DNA of 64,000 nucleotides from an uncultured Oscillospiraceae bacterium (GCA_949841465.1 CATKZW010000010.1:1-64000), one strand, 5' to 3'; numbered from the stretch's first letter, positions 17,051-28,400 are shown. The notes: a model not told the origin generated them from the sequence alone. Numbers and translations: made by a program.

Positions 17051-17587
17051 ATGAACACACCCAACAAACTGACCATGCTGCGCGTTATCCTCATCCCCGT
17101 GTACCTGGTGCTGTGGCACCTGGACTTCCCCGGCAACAGCTACGCCGCCCTGGCGGTGTTTGTCGTGGCCAGCCTCACCGACCTGCTGGACGGCTACATT
17201 GCCCGGAAGTACAACCTGGTGACGGATTTCGGCAAGTTTATGGACCCGCTGGCGGATAAGATGCTGGTGCTCACCGCCATGACCTGCTTCTGCGCCATGG
17301 GCCGCTTCCCGGATTGGGCGCTGGTCATCGTCATGGCCCGGGAGTTCGCCGTGTCCGGCCTGCGGCTGGTGGCGGTGGATAACGGCCGCGTCATTGCCGC
17401 CGGGTGGTCGGGCAAGGTGAAAACCGCCTCCACCATGGTGTGCCTGTGCCTGATGCACCTGACCATTCTGCCCATCCCCATGTGGGTGCTGGACTGGGTG
17501 TGCGTCATCGTCATTGCCGCCACCACCCTGTACTCCGGCGTGGAGTACTTTGTGAAGAACAAGGACGTGCTCAACTGGAACAAGTGA
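17051..17587 (+). CDS. pgsA: CDP-diacylglycerol--glycerol-3-phosphate 3-phosphatidyltransferase
   Basis: Integral membrane enzyme making phosphatidylglycerophosphate, the first committed step to phosphatidylglycerol and cardiolipin. 178 residues with several membrane helices. The CDP-alcohol phosphotransferase motif is intact: DLLDGYIAR then TDFGKFMDPLADK, giving the D..DG..AR...G...D...D pattern around residues 40-65. ATG 17051 has AAGGAG 8 nt upstream. In B. subtilis pgsA also lies close to recA. A hairpin follows at 17594-17618. Confidence 0.95.
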   Translation: MNTPNKLTMLRVILIPVYLVLWHLDFPGNSYAALAVFVVASLTDLLDGYIARKYNLVTDFGKFMDPLADKMLVLTAMTCFCAMGRFPDWALVIVMAREFAVSGLRLVAVDNGRVIAAGWSGKVKTASTMVCLCLMHLTILPIPMWVLDWVCVIVIAATTLYSGVEYFVKNKDVLNWNK

Positions 17588-17593
17588 CAAGCA

Positions 17594-17621
17594 GGGGCGG
17601 AGCTGAGAGCTCCGCCCCTTT
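17594..17621 (+). terminator. Hairpin terminator after pgsA
   Basis: A perfect 11-bp GC stem (17594-17604 with 17608-17618) with a 3-nt loop and only a short TTT tail, so it may be a leaky terminator. Confidence 0.65.
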
Positions 17622-17650
17622 CAAATCCGCGAAAAATGGAGGAAAACGCC

Positions 17651-19267
17651 ATGGAATGGTGGAAGGACGCGATTATTTACCAGATCTACCCCCGCAGCTT
17701 TCAAGACTCCAACGGAGACGGCATCGGCGATATCCCCGGCATCATCAGCCGCCTGGACCACCTCCAGGAGCTGGGGGTGGGGGCCGTCTGGCTCAGCCCG
17801 GTGTACCCCTCCCCCAACGATGACAACGGCTATGACATCAGCGATTATAAGAGCATCAACCCGGAGTACGGCACCCTGGAGGACATGGACCGCCTGATTT
17901 TGGAGGCCAGGCGCCGTGGCATCCGCGTTTTGATGGACCTGGTCATCAACCACACATCCACGGCTCACGAGTGGTTCGAGAAGAGCCGCCGGCGCGTCGC
18001 GCCCTATACGGACTACTACTACTGGGCCCCGGCCAGGCCGGACGGGACCCTGCCCAACAACTGGACGGGCTTCTTCGGCGAGGACTGCTGGCAGTGGGAC
18101 GACGTGCGGGGGGAGTATTACCTCCACCTGTTCGCCCGCACCCAGGCGGATTTGAACTATCACTGTCCCCAGGTTCTGGACGAGGTGAAGGAGGTGCTCC
18201 GCTTCTGGCTGGACCGGGGTGTGGCGGGCTTCCGGTGCGACGTCATCAACCTGTTGTGGAAGGACAGCCTGGAGGACGGTGAGAAACGTGTCGCCCTGAC
18301 AGGCTTGGAGCACTACCTGTCCCTGCCCGAGACCCACGATATCCTGCGTCAGCTCAGAAAGGTGCTGGACGGATACAAGGCGTTCACGGTGGGGGAGGCG
18401 GTGTTCGTCACCCCGGATATGGCCCGGGACCTGTGCGGGTCGGAGCGGAACGAGCTGGACATGGTGTTCTCCTTCGAGCATATGGAGTGCGACCAGCATT
18501 TCATCAAGTGGCTGAAGCGGGATTTCCGGCCCAAGGCGTTTTTCGAGTGCCTCATCAAGTGGCAGAAGGAGCTGCCCTGGAATACCATCTATCTGGAAAA
18601 TCACGACCAGCCCCGTTCCATCCCCCGGTTTGGCAGCGACGGGTATTGGAGGGAGAGCGGCAAGCTGCTGGCGGCGCTGCTGCTCACCCTGCGGGGCACG
18701 CCGTTCATCTACCAGGGCCAGGAGATCGGCATGGTGGACTTTGATTTCGACGGCGTGGACCAGCTGGACGACGTGGAGAGCCGGAACGTGGACCATCTTC
18801 TGAGCGCCTATCACGTGCCGGAGCGGCTGCGCTGGAAGATCATCGCCCGCACCAGCCGGGACAACGCCCGCACGCCCATGCAGTGGGACGACGGCCCCAA
18901 CGCGGGCTTCACAACGGCGGACAGGGCGTGGCTGGGGGTGAACCGCAACTTCCATTTCATCAACCTGGCGGACCAGGAGAGCGACCCGGACTCCATCTGG
19001 AGTTGGTATAAGGACCTGTCCAGGCTGCGCCGGGAGCGGGAGGTGCTGCGCCGGGGGGACTTCCTCTGGCTGGAGTGTACCCACCGCGTGTTCGTCTACC
19101 GCCGCCGTCTTGGGGCGGAGAGCGTCACCGTGGCGCTGAATTTCAGCGACCGGCCCGCCCGGGTGGGCAGCCGGGGGACGCTGCTGCGGTCCAATTACCA
19201 GAGGGAAAGCTTTGATGGGCGGCTTCAGCCCTGGGAGGCGGTCATTTTGGAGGACGGCGTGAGATAA
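17651..19267 (+). CDS. GH13 alpha-glucosidase (oligo-1,6-glucosidase / trehalose-6-phosphate hydrolase-like)
   Basis: Cytosolic retaining glycosidase of 538 residues acting on short alpha-glucosides. The four GH13 conserved regions are present: DLVINHTS, GFRCDVIN with the nucleophile Asp, VGEAVF with the acid/base Glu, and ENHDQPR with the transition-state Asp. The QIYPRSFQDSNGDGIGD calcium/N-terminal signature marks the oligo-1,6-glucosidase subfamily (GH13_31 group). ATG 17651 is preferred because GGAGGA ends 7 nt upstream; ATG 17636 contains that site. There are no sugar transporters or PTS genes nearby, so the exact substrate (isomaltose, trehalose-6-P, sucrose isomers) is open. Confidence 0.93.
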   Translation: MEWWKDAIIYQIYPRSFQDSNGDGIGDIPGIISRLDHLQELGVGAVWLSPVYPSPNDDNGYDISDYKSINPEYGTLEDMDRLILEARRRGIRVLMDLVINHTSTAHEWFEKSRRRVAPYTDYYYWAPARPDGTLPNNWTGFFGEDCWQWDDVRGEYYLHLFARTQADLNYHCPQVLDEVKEVLRFWLDRGVAGFRCDVINLLWKDSLEDGEKRVALTGLEHYLSLPETHDILRQLRKVLDGYKAFTVGEAVFVTPDMARDLCGSERNELDMVFSFEHMECDQHFIKWLKRDFRPKAFFECLIKWQKELPWNTIYLENHDQPRSIPRFGSDGYWRESGKLLAALLLTLRGTPFIYQGQEIGMVDFDFDGVDQLDDVESRNVDHLLSAYHVPERLRWKIIARTSRDNARTPMQWDDGPNAGFTTADRAWLGVNRNFHFINLADQESDPDSIWSWYKDLSRLRREREVLRRGDFLWLECTHRVFVYRRRLGAESVTVALNFSDRPARVGSRGTLLRSNYQRESFDGRLQPWEAVILEDGVR

Positions 19268-19269
19268 AG

Positions 19270-19297
19270 AAAGAGGCCGGGCTATTCGGCCTCTTTT
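19270..19297 (+). terminator. Intrinsic terminator after the GH13 gene
   Basis: A 10-bp stem (19270-19279 with 19287-19296) whose right arm ends in a T-run, 3 bp beyond the stop codon. Confidence 0.83.
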
Positions 19298-19331
19298 GAA
19301 AACAGCTTTCTGCTAAGACTTTTTTATGCTC

Positions 19332-19366
19332 AAAAAAGATCCGGCCTGCACATGGTGCGGGCCGGA
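19332..19366 (-). terminator. Intrinsic terminator of the phosphate permease gene
   Basis: Reverse-strand hairpin with 7-bp arms (19340-19346 with 19360-19366) followed by TCTTTTTT, 5 bp after the permease stop codon. It faces the GH13 terminator at the convergent junction. Confidence 0.8.
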
Positions 19367-19370
19367 CGCT

Positions 19371-20318
19371 TTATCCCAGCATCACCCTTGTCAGCAGAAA
19401 CGCCATCGCCCCGCAGGCGGGGAAGGTCAGCGCCCACGCCCCCGCCATCTGGCCCATCACCCGCTGATTTACCCTCCGGCCCGCGCCGCAGACGGCGGCC
19501 ACCTTTGCGTGGGTGGTGGAGGCGGGCAGGCCCAGGGCGGAGCACGCCAGCAGCACCGCCCCCGCGCCCAGGTCCGCCGCCAGCCCGTCGGCGGGGGACA
19601 GGGAGGCCAGCTCCGAGCCCACCTTTTCCACGATGGGCTTTCCGCCCAGAGCGGTGCCCAGGGCCATCACCCCGGCGGTGAGCAGGGCCAGCGTCAGCCG
19701 GGATGGGCTTGCCCCTCCCTCCAGTCCGGCGGTGAGGAGGAGCAGGGCCAAAAACTTCTGCCCGTCCTGCACCCCGTGGAGCAGGGCGGTGAGGGCGGCG
19801 GCGCATTTCTGCCACGTCTCAGGACGGCGCACCCGCCCTGCCAGCACCTGCCGGAATGCCCTGCCGGCCAGCGCCCCGGCGGGCAGGGACAGCGCCAGCC
19901 CCGCCAGCACCCGCAGCCACGCCCCGGCGTCAAGCTGTGCCGCCCCGGCCCCCAGGGCCATGGCGCCCCCGGACAGCCCCGCCAGCAGGGCGTGGCTCTC
20001 GCTGGTGGGCAGGCCGAACCGCCACGCCGCCACCGCCCACAGCACGATGGACAGCAGCGCGGCGTTCAGCGCGGTGACCGCGCCCCTGGGCTCGGCGAAA
20101 GCCACCAGCTCCCCCATGGTGTCCGCCACGGCGGGGAAGCACAGGCAGGCCAGCGCCGCCCCGGCAAAGTTGCACGCCGCCGCCACAGCGACGCCCCGGC
20201 GGAAGGACAGCGCTCCGGAGCCCACGGCGGTGGCAATAGCATTGGGCGCATCTGTCCAGCCATTGGCAAAAATTACCGCCAGCACCAGCAGGCGGGCAAG
20301 ATGAACGGTCATGGTCAT
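19371..20318 (-). CDS. PiT-family inorganic phosphate transporter
   Basis: Low-affinity cation-coupled phosphate permease of 315 residues with about nine hydrophobic segments. The family signature appears at the start as NGWTDAPNAIATAVGSGAL (a GANDxxNAxx variant with T in place of the usual N) and again in the second half as a degenerate LGLPASTTHAKVAAV block, the expected inverted duplication of PiT proteins. GLPTSESHALLAGL is also typical. The ATG at 20318 follows GGGAGGGAG. The small PhoU-like/DUF47 partner often encoded beside pit is not in view. It is divergent from the dgt-like gene. Confidence 0.92.
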   Translation of the reverse strand: MTMTVHLARLLVLAVIFANGWTDAPNAIATAVGSGALSFRRGVAVAAACNFAGAALACLCFPAVADTMGELVAFAEPRGAVTALNAALLSIVLWAVAAWRFGLPTSESHALLAGLSGGAMALGAGAAQLDAGAWLRVLAGLALSLPAGALAGRAFRQVLAGRVRRPETWQKCAAALTALLHGVQDGQKFLALLLLTAGLEGGASPSRLTLALLTAGVMALGTALGGKPIVEKVGSELASLSPADGLAADLGAGAVLLACSALGLPASTTHAKVAAVCGAGRRVNQRVMGQMAGAWALTFPACGAMAFLLTRVMLG

Positions 20319-20462
20319 GGCACTCCCTCCCGGAGGGAGACTATTTCGGCGGCGAGAAAAATATGCAAAAATTTTTGAAAATAAAAAAGGATTTTGAGGA
20401 CGGATGAAGTATAAGTAATAGACAGCAACTTTGCCTTTGAACGAAAAGGGAGGGAATCGCCA

Positions 20463-21473
20463 ATGGAGCAGACCATCCGGGAACGCACGGAGGAGCTGGA
20501 GCGCAAAACCCTGTCCCCCCGGGCCTGCCTGTCGGCAGAGTCCAGGGGGAGGGCGGTGGAGATCGCCCCCTGTCCCATGCGCACCTGCTTCCAGCGGGAT
20601 GTGGACCGGGTGGTGCACTGCAAATCCTTCCGGCGGCTGAAGCACAAAACCCAGGTGTTCCTCCAGCCGGAGGGGGACCACTACCGCACCCGAATGACCC
20701 ACACCCTGGAGGTGTCCCGCATCGCCCGGACCATGGCCCGGGGCCTGGGGCTCAACGAGGACTTGACCGAGGCCGCCGCCCTGGCCCACGACCTGGGCCA
20801 CACCCCCTTCGGCCACGCCGGGGAGCGGGCGCTGTCCCGGATGGTGGAGGGGGGCTTCCGCCACTACGAGCAGTCCCTGCGGGTGGTGGATCGGTTGGAG
20901 AACGAGGGCGCGGGGCTGAACCTGTGCCATGAGGTGCGCTCCGGCATCCTGTGCCACACCAGGGGGCCGGTGGCGGACACCCTGGAGGGCCAGCTGGTGC
21001 GGTTTGCCGATAAGATCGCCTACATTAACCACGACATCGACGACGCCATGCGGGGGGGCATTATCTTCCCCACGGACATCCCCGTCCACATCTCCCAGGT
21101 GTTGGGCTACACCCACGGGGAGCGCATCGAAACACTGACCCTGGATATCATCCGCTCCAGTACCGAGGGGGATCTGATCCGGCAGTCTCCGGCTGTGGCC
21201 CAGGCCATGGCGGATTTGAGGGAGTTTATGTTCCAGTCCGTCTACTTCAACCCCCTGGCGAAGGGGGAGGAGGGCAAAGCGGAGGACATGATTTGCCTGC
21301 TGTATGAATACTATTACAAGCACACGGACAAGCTGGCCCCGGAATATCAGGATATTTTGGTGCGGGAGGGGCCCCAGCGGGCGGTGCTGGACTACATCGC
21401 GGGCATGACGGACACATACGCGGTGGAGCAGTTCAGCGACCTGTTCATCCCGAGGGGGTGGGTGGTCAAATGA
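20463..21473 (+). CDS. dGTPase-like deoxynucleotide triphosphohydrolase (HD domain)
   Basis: Metal-dependent enzyme predicted to hydrolyse dNTPs to nucleoside and tripolyphosphate, helping to balance dNTP pools; 336 residues. The HD motif is seen as RMTHTLEVSRIAR and ALAHDLGHTPFGHAGE (about residues 78-125), with a third conserved DKIAYINHDIDDA block near 180, all diagnostic of the dGTPase family. ATG 20463 follows AAAGGGAGGGA. It is the first gene of a dgt-yigZ-dnaG-rpoD run; its stop overlaps the next start (ATGA). Confidence 0.94.
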   Translation: MEQTIRERTEELERKTLSPRACLSAESRGRAVEIAPCPMRTCFQRDVDRVVHCKSFRRLKHKTQVFLQPEGDHYRTRMTHTLEVSRIARTMARGLGLNEDLTEAAALAHDLGHTPFGHAGERALSRMVEGGFRHYEQSLRVVDRLENEGAGLNLCHEVRSGILCHTRGPVADTLEGQLVRFADKIAYINHDIDDAMRGGIIFPTDIPVHISQVLGYTHGERIETLTLDIIRSSTEGDLIRQSPAVAQAMADLREFMFQSVYFNPLAKGEEGKAEDMICLLYEYYYKHTDKLAPEYQDILVREGPQRAVLDYIAGMTDTYAVEQFSDLFIPRGWVVK

Positions 21474-22099
21474 GGTCATACCTGGTGCCCACCCGGGCCG
21501 CAGAGACGGAGTTTACGGAGAAGCGCTCCACCTTCATCGGCCATGTGTGGCCGGTGGAGACGGAGGAGGAGGCCCGTGCCCGCATCGACGAGATGAAAAA
21601 GAAGTACCACGACGCCCGGCACAACTGCTGGTGCTACCTGCTGAAGGACGGCCCGGTGCGCTACTCCGACGACGGTGAGCCCCAGGGCACGGCGGGCCAG
21701 CCCATGCTGGGGGTGTTTCAGAAGGAAGGGGTCACCAACGTGTGCTGTGTGGTGACCCGGTACTTCGGCGGGGTGCTCCTGGGCGCGGGGGGGCTGGTGC
21801 GGGCCTACACCCAGAGCGCCAAGGACGCGCTGGACGCGGCGGGCATATCGGCGGTGCGCCGCTGGCTGGACATGGCGGTGGAGTGCCCCTACAGCTTCCT
21901 GGAGCGGGTGAAGCTGGCCTGCGCCGCCCAGGGGGGCATGGTGGGGGAGATCGAATACGCCGCCAATGTCACTATCCATGCCCTGCTGCCCGAGGGGAGC
22001 GCGGAGGGGTTCCGGACCCAGATGACCGAACTGTCCGCCGGGGATTTTTCCGCGGTGGAGCTGGGTGAGGTGTTCCGCGCCGCCCCATTGTCGGGATAA
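21470..22099 (+). CDS. YigZ/IMPACT family protein
   Basis: 209-residue cytosolic protein of the UPF0029/IMPACT family. The N-terminal domain contains the conserved segments KRSTFIGHVWPVETEEEA, ARHNCWCYLL, YSDDGEPQGTAGQPML and VVTRYFGGVLLGAGGLVRAY. The C-terminal domain resembles an RNA-binding EF-G domain IV/V-like fold. The eukaryotic relative regulates Gcn2, but the bacterial role is not established. ATG 21470 overlaps the dgt stop as ATGA, indicating translational coupling; this start is chosen over 21458 for that reason. Confidence 0.92.
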   Translation: MRSYLVPTRAAETEFTEKRSTFIGHVWPVETEEEARARIDEMKKKYHDARHNCWCYLLKDGPVRYSDDGEPQGTAGQPMLGVFQKEGVTNVCCVVTRYFGGVLLGAGGLVRAYTQSAKDALDAAGISAVRRWLDMAVECPYSFLERVKLACAAQGGMVGEIEYAANVTIHALLPEGSAEGFRTQMTELSAGDFSAVELGEVFRAAPLSG

Positions 22100-22169
22100 A
22101 CGGCGGCAAATTCGCAAAACTGTGATAAAAGTTCCCAAAATTGGCTAATATCAAGAGGTGAGGTGGATC

Positions 22170-23951
22170 ATGGCCATACCGGAGAGCTTTTTAGACGACC
22201 TCAATGGGCGGCTGAACATCGTGGACGTGGTCTCCGCCTACCTGCCCCTGACCAAAAAGGGGGGCAGCCACTGGGGGCTGTGCCCCTTCCACCACGAGAA
22301 GACGCCGTCGTTTTCGGTGAATGAGTCCAAGCAGATTTTTCATTGCTTCGGCTGCGGCAAGGGGGGCGGGGCCATCCGCTTTGTCATGGAGATGGACAGC
22401 CTGCCCTTTCCGGAGGCGGTGCGCAAGCTGGCCCAGCAGGAGGGGATGGAGGTTCCAGACGACAGCCCGGGGGACGGCAGGTGGCGGGAAAAGCGAAAGC
22501 GCGTCCTGGAGCTGAATAAAGAGGCCGCCCGGTTCTACCGCTCCATGCTGAACGACCCCCGGGGGGCGGCGGTGGCGTCCTACATTCGGGACAAGCGGCG
22601 CATCAGCCCCAGGTTTTCCGCCCGGTTTGGCCTGGGGGCCGCGCCGGACGGCTGGGACAGCCTCATCACCGCCATGCGGGACAAGGGCTATGACAAGGCC
22701 GAGCTCATCGAGGCGGGCCTGGCAGTGGCGGGTAAGGGCGGAGGGGTGTATGACAAGTACCGCAACCGCCTGATGCTGCCCGTCATCGACGTGCGGGGGG
22801 ATGTGATCGGCTTCACCAGCCGGGTGATGGACGATTCCACCCCCAAATATCTCAACACCCCGGAGACCGCCATCTTCAAAAAGCGGTCGATCCTGTACGG
22901 CCTGAACTATGCGAAAAACACGAAGCGGCCGAACTTCATCCTGGTGGAGGGCAACATTGACGTTATCACGCTGCACCAGGCGGGGTTTGACAACACGGTG
23001 GCCACCATGGGCACCGCCCTCACCGAGGAGCATGTGAAGATGCTGGGTAAGTACACCAAGGAGCTGGTGCTGTGCTACGACAACGACGCCGCCGGGGAGG
23101 ACGCCACCCAGCGAGCCATCGCCCTGCTGAAAAATTCGGAGGTTGGGGTGAAGGTGCTTCGTCTGCCCAAGCGGCAGATGCCGGACGGCACGCTGGGGAA
23201 GCAGGACGCGGACGACTATATCAAAAACGCGGGCGCCCAGGCCTTTGAGGACCTGATGAACCAGAGCGCCAACTCGGCGGAGTACCGCCTGAGCGTGGTG
23301 CGCGCGAACTTTGACCTGAGCCGCGACGACCAGCGGGCCCAATATCTCCAGGCGGCGGCGGAGGTGGTGGCGGGCCTGACCAGCCCGGTGGAGCGGGAGA
23401 TCTACGCCGGGCGGTGCGCCGAGGCGGCGGGGGTGTCCAAGGAAACGGTGCTCCAGGAGGTGGAGCAGCTCCGGCGGAAGGGCTTCCGAAAGGCCCGGAA
23501 GCAGGAGGAGCGGCAGAACCTGACGCCGATCCGCCAGGCCCAGCCCAGGGACCGGGGGCTGCGCTACGCCAACGTCCGCTCCGCGCTGGCGGAGGAGGGC
23601 ATTTTGCGGGTGGTGCTGCTGGACGGGGAATTTTTCCGGGAGCTGGATGAGCTGAGCCCGGACTGCTTTTCCTCGCCCCTGCTGGGGAAAGCCTCCGGCC
23701 TGCTGCGGGAGCGGTGGGCGGCGGGCAAGACCGTGACCCTGCCCGCGCTGGAGAGCCGCCTGACCCCGGAGGAGCTGGACCAGCTCACCGCCGCCGTCCA
23801 GCAGCCCCAGGCCCGGAACACTGCCCGGGAGGCGCTGGAGGACTGCAAGCAGATTATCCTTGCGGAGCACCGCAGGGTGGATATACATAGCGCGGAGGAC
23901 TTGAACAGTTTGAAGCAGGCGCTGAAACAGAAAAAGGCTAATGGAGGATGA
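22170..23951 (+). CDS. dnaG: DNA primase
   Basis: Synthesises RNA primers for the replication fork; 593 residues. The N-terminal CHC2 zinc finger is [11 protein letters not shown]...[10 protein letters not shown] (about residues 37-65). The TOPRIM catalytic core shows the Glu in LVEGNIDVI (near 255) and the DxD-type [10 protein letters not shown] (near 305). A C-terminal helicase-binding region of about 140 residues is present but divergent. ATG 22170 follows AGAGGTGAGG. The stop lies 7 bp before the rpoD start, the standard macromolecular-synthesis order without rpsU. Confidence 0.98.
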   Translation: MAIPESFLDDLNGRLNIVDVVSAYLPLTKKGGSHWGLCPFHHEKTPSFSVNESKQIFHCFGCGKGGGAIRFVMEMDSLPFPEAVRKLAQQEGMEVPDDSPGDGRWREKRKRVLELNKEAARFYRSMLNDPRGAAVASYIRDKRRISPRFSARFGLGAAPDGWDSLITAMRDKGYDKAELIEAGLAVAGKGGGVYDKYRNRLMLPVIDVRGDVIGFTSRVMDDSTPKYLNTPETAIFKKRSILYGLNYAKNTKRPNFILVEGNIDVITLHQAGFDNTVATMGTALTEEHVKMLGKYTKELVLCYDNDAAGEDATQRAIALLKNSEVGVKVLRLPKRQMPDGTLGKQDADDYIKNAGAQAFEDLMNQSANSAEYRLSVVRANFDLSRDDQRAQYLQAAAEVVAGLTSPVEREIYAGRCAEAAGVSKETVLQEVEQLRRKGFRKARKQEERQNLTPIRQAQPRDRGLRYANVRSALAEEGILRVVLLDGEFFRELDELSPDCFSSPLLGKASGLLRERWAAGKTVTLPALESRLTPEELDQLTAAVQQPQARNTAREALEDCKQIILAEHRRVDIHSAEDLNSLKQALKQKKANGG

Positions 23952-23958
23952 AACGACC

Positions 23959-25263
23959 ATGAGTGACAAGAAAAAAACAACCAAGAGAGCGGAGAACGCT
24001 CCCCACGCCCAGGCCAGCCCGGAGAAGCTGGAGGCGGCCAAGGCGGAGCTTGCCAAGATGATTGAGGGGGTCCAGAACGGTGAAAAGCTGCTGGAGCTCA
24101 TCGACATCGGCTATAAAAAGGGTAAACTGTCCTCCAACGAAATGATGGAGACGCTGGACTCCATCAGCCTGGAGAGCGAGCAGATGGACAAGGTGTACGA
24201 TGTGCTGGAGAACCTGGGCATCGACACCGCCGGGGAGGACTTCCCCCCGGAGATGGACGACGATATCCTGCCTCCCACCGAGGAATTGGAGGATATCCCC
24301 GAGGAGGAGATCGTAGACCCCAACACGCTGGTGGACTCCTTTGCCATTGACGACCCGGTGCGGATGTACCTGAAGGAGATCGGCAAGGTGGACCTGCTCA
24401 CGCCCGAGCGGGAGGTGGATTTGGCACAGCGGATGGGGGCCGGCGCGGCGGCCCAGGAGCAGATGGCCGAGCTGGAGAAGTCCGGCGAGCCCATCCCGGA
24501 GGAGACGCTCAAGGAGCTGAAAAAGGCCATCAAGAGCGGCGAGCGGGCCAAGCAGCAGCTGGCGGAGGCCAACCTGCGCCTGGTGGTGTCCATCGCCAAG
24601 CGGTACGTGGGCCGGGGGATGCTGTTCCTGGACCTGATCCAGGAGGGCAACCTGGGCCTCATCAAGGCGGTGGAGAAGTTTGACTATACCAAGGGCTACA
24701 AGTTCTCCACCTATGCTACCTGGTGGATCAGGCAGGCCATCACCAGGGCCATTGCCGACCAGGCCCGGACCATCCGCATCCCGGTGCACATGGTGGAGAC
24801 CATCAACAAGGTGATTCGGGTGAACCGGCAGCTTTTGCAGGAGCTGGGCCACGACCCCACCCCGGAGGAGACCGCCGAGGAGATGGGGATGCCGGTGGAG
24901 AAGGTGCGGGAGATTTTGAAAATCGCCCAGGAGCCGGTCTCGCTGGAGACCCCCATCGGCGAGGAGGAGGACAGCCATCTGGGCGACTTCCTGGAGGACG
25001 AGACCGCCTCCGAGCCCTCCGAGGCCGCGTCCTTCACCCTGCTGAAGGAGCAGCTGGTGGATGTGCTGTCCACTCTGACCCCCCGGGAGGAGAAGGTGCT
25101 GCGCCTGCGCTTTGGCATTGAGGACGGCCGCACCCGTACCCTGGAGGAAGTGGGCAAGGAGTTCAACGTCACCCGTGAGCGCATCCGGCAGATTGAGGCC
25201 AAGGCCCTGCGCAAGCTGCGCCATCCCAGCCGTTCCAAGAAATTGAAGGACTTTTTGAGCTGA
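23959..25263 (+). CDS. rpoD: RNA polymerase primary sigma factor (sigma-A/70)
   Basis: Housekeeping sigma factor of 434 residues. Region 1.1 is acidic and divergent (about 1-115). Region 1.2 begins [11 protein letters not shown]. Region 2 contains [16 protein letters not shown]...[38 protein letters not shown] (quoted as landmarks [13 protein letters not shown] and [13 protein letters not shown]), which recognises the -10. Region 4 has [13 protein letters not shown] and the -35 helix-turn-helix [17 protein letters not shown]. It directly follows dnaG. The near-perfect TTGACA/TATAAT promoters elsewhere in the window fit its expected specificity. Confidence 0.98.
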   Translation: MSDKKKTTKRAENAPHAQASPEKLEAAKAELAKMIEGVQNGEKLLELIDIGYKKGKLSSNEMMETLDSISLESEQMDKVYDVLENLGIDTAGEDFPPEMDDDILPPTEELEDIPEEEIVDPNTLVDSFAIDDPVRMYLKEIGKVDLLTPEREVDLAQRMGAGAAAQEQMAELEKSGEPIPEETLKELKKAIKSGERAKQQLAEANLRLVVSIAKRYVGRGMLFLDLIQEGNLGLIKAVEKFDYTKGYKFSTYATWWIRQAITRAIADQARTIRIPVHMVETINKVIRVNRQLLQELGHDPTPEETAEEMGMPVEKVREILKIAQEPVSLETPIGEEEDSHLGDFLEDETASEPSEAASFTLLKEQLVDVLSTLTPREEKVLRLRFGIEDGRTRTLEEVGKEFNVTRERIRQIEAKALRKLRHPSRSKKLKDFLS

Positions 25264-25280
25264 GCGTTTGAAGAAAGGAG

Positions 25281-25315
25281 ACCGCCCCCGGCCAAGTCGG
25301 CCGAGGGCGGTTTTT
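25281..25315 (+). terminator. Intrinsic terminator after rpoD
   Basis: Stem arms ACCGCCC (25281-25287) and GGGCGGT (25305-25311) with an inner GGCC stem, followed by a T-run. Confidence 0.85.
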
Positions 25316-25357
25316 GTGTCGATGTCCCGGACTTCCACCAAAAATAACGAAAATCGA

Positions 25358-25386
25358 TTGACACAGGCCGGTTGATATGGTATTTT
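25358..25386 (+). promoter_or_regulatory. Promoter of the EAL/PAS gene
   Basis: -35 TTGACA (25358-25363), 17-bp spacer, -10 TATTTT (25381-25386, 4 of 6), 75 bp upstream of the start codon. Confidence 0.65.
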
Positions 25387-25460
25387 CATACAAGAAGGCA
25401 GCTTGCATTGAAGACTGCTGGCCAAATTAGGAGTCTATGGAATGCATGGAGGAATAAACG

Positions 25461-28400
25461 ATGATAAGGGACACTGCTGCAAACTGCTCCGACCGGCGCC
25501 AAGGCAGTCCGATGAAAAATCCTCTCACCGAACTGTCCTATCCCAAAGACTTTATGGAGGATACGAGGCAATTCATCACGCAGGCTGCACCCGACTCCTA
25601 TTGTATGGTGGCCATTGATATCCTGCATTTCCGGCTGTTTAATAAGCTGTACGGCCGGAGTGCAGGCGACCAGCTTCTGCGCCAAATCGCGGGGCATCTG
25701 GAGACCGTCCGGAAGGAATTTCGCGGTGTGACCGGGTATTTTGAGGGCGATAATTTCTGCATTGTCATGCCCTGGCAGATGAAGCTGGTGGACCAGCTGT
25801 GGGACAGCATCCTTGCGAGCATTACGCAGGGTGGGGACGTCATCGGTGTCGTCCCCCTGTTTGGCATCGCTCCGCTCGATGATTTGGAGCTCCCGCCGGA
25901 GTTCTACTATGACTGCGCAACCCTGGCCCTGGCCCAAGCCACCGCCCGCCAACATACGGTCCGCTATGATCCCGGCATGGAGAGCGATCTGGAGGAGGAA
26001 ATCCGATTGCTGGCGGAGGTCTCCGACGCACTGAAGCGGGATGAGTTCGTCTTCTATGCCCAGCCCCAGTGCGATATCACCACCGGCAAGCTGGTGGGCG
26101 CGGAGTCTCTGGTGCGCTGGCAGCACAGCACAAAGGGCCTGATTCCCCCCGGCAAATTTATTCCTGTTCTGGAGCGCAACGGCTCAATTTACCTCCTGGA
26201 CAGGCAGATCTGGGAAAAGGTGTGCCAATGGCTGCGAAGCTGGCTCGACCGGGGCTACACGCCTGTGCCCATCTCCATCAACATCTCGCGCATCGACATC
26301 ATGTCCATGGACGTGCCCGAGTACCTGGAGCAGCTGCTGAAAAAATACAGCCTGCCTGCCAAGTACATCAAGGTGGAGATCACTGAGAGCGCCTACACCG
26401 AGGAGGACGATTCCATTAACGACACGGTGAACCGGCTGAGAAAAGCCGGCTTCCTGGTGATGATGGACGATTTTGGCAGCGGCTATTCCTCGCTGAATAT
26501 GCTCAAGAGTATCCCTGTGGATGTGCTGAAGATTGATATGCGCTTCCTGGATATCTCAGAGGGGGAGGAGCAAAAGGGGATCGGCATTCTGGAATCCATT
26601 GTCAACATGGCGCGGCTCATGGGCCTGCCCATCATCGTGGAGGGTGTAGAGACGCACCAGCAGGAAAACGTCCTGCGCAACATGGGCTGCCGGTACACCC
26701 AGGGGTATTACTATTACAAGCCCATGCCTGTGGACCAGCTGGAGGCAGCCCTGGCCGACGAGCGGCAGCTGGACTTCACCGGCCTGCACTGCAAGCAGGT
26801 GGAGGCATTCCACATCCGGGAATTTATGGACGGCAACCTGTTTACGGACACAACGGTCAATAATATTTTCGGGCCGTCCGCCATCTACGATGTTTTTGAG
26901 GGACAGATCGAAATCACCCGCGTCAACGAGCAGTATTACCGCATGGCCGGCATGGATCGGATGGACAATCAGGACATGGCCAGAAAGCTGTGGAGCAACG
27001 TCCGGGACGACGACCGGCCGGTGCTGCTGTCCCTCTTTGAGCGCTCCTATGAGCGTCGGCCCGCCGGCGCAGAGGGCACGATCCACTATTTGCGCGTGGA
27101 CGGCAAAGTGCTCTGGGTCCAGGTCAGAGTCTTTTTCCTCCGGGAAAAGGAGGGGCATCGGATCTATTTTGTCTCGCTGGCGGATATGACGTCCCTGCGG
27201 GAGCAGAGAAAGGCAAGATCCCGGGCAGAGCTGCCCGCGCTCCATGTGGACGACCTGGAGCATCAGCGGCTGGAGCAGTATTATGGGCATCTTCCCAGCG
27301 GGTTTGGGCTTGCCAGAATTGAGCTGGACGGGGAGGGGGAGCCCACCGACTACGATATTGTCTACATCAACCGGGAAATGGGGCGGATGTGCGGCGATGA
27401 TTTTGACCGCATCCGTCACCTTATCCTCAAGGCGTTTGGGGACAATTTCCGGAAGGTGCTGCGCAAGGCATACCAGGCGGCATTTTTAGGGGAGTCGGTG
27501 GACCACTACATATACAGCTCCATCTCCGGCCACTATCTTCAGCTGACCCTGTTCCAGTACGAGTACGGCTATGCAGGCTGCCTGCTGCGGGATGTAACCC
27601 ATATGCAGCTCTACGAAGGGGCTTTCAACAGCATGGTGCTGTCCTACCGGGAGGTTTATTATCTCCACCTTCAGGACAATTACTGCCGGATGATTTATCC
27701 CGAACAGGATCAGGTCTCGGAGCGAGGAAACTACGAGGCAATGGTGGAACGCCATTTCGGCACCGGGAGAATTTTGAAATACGATGAGGAAAATGTGCGC
27801 AGGTTCTTGTCGCTGTCCCATCTGCGCAGTGCGCTGGAGACGCAGAATTCGGTGGATTACCGTTACCGCCGGCGGGGCGAAGAGTGCGCGGACGAATGGT
27901 GCATGACCAGCGTGACCATCAGTAAGCGGGAAAACGGAAAGCCAAAGACCGCCGTGATTACCATTCAGAGCATCGATAAAATCATGAAGGAAGAGGAGGA
28001 GCGGCGGCAGGCGCGCATGGCCGAATCCCTGGCCAATATGTCGGATGGCTTTTTTATTTACCGCGCTTTGGAGGACGAGAACATTTTGTACGCCAATCCG
28101 GCGGTTATGGACATCTTTGGATGTACTTCCATGCGTGAGCTGCTGGATCATGTCCAATCCTCGTTCCGCGGCATGGTTCATCCGGAGGATCTGGCCCGGG
28201 TGGAGTGGGAAATTCAGCATCAGATTCGCAATTCCGATGGAAATATGGATTATGTTCAGTACCGGATCATCCGCCGGGATGGTCAGATCCGCTGGGTAGA
28301 TGATTGCGGGCATTTGGAAAACTCCAAGTGGGGCGAAGAACACCGCCTGTTCTATGTGTTTATCAAGGATATCACAGACACCATCACTTCTGTCCAAAAG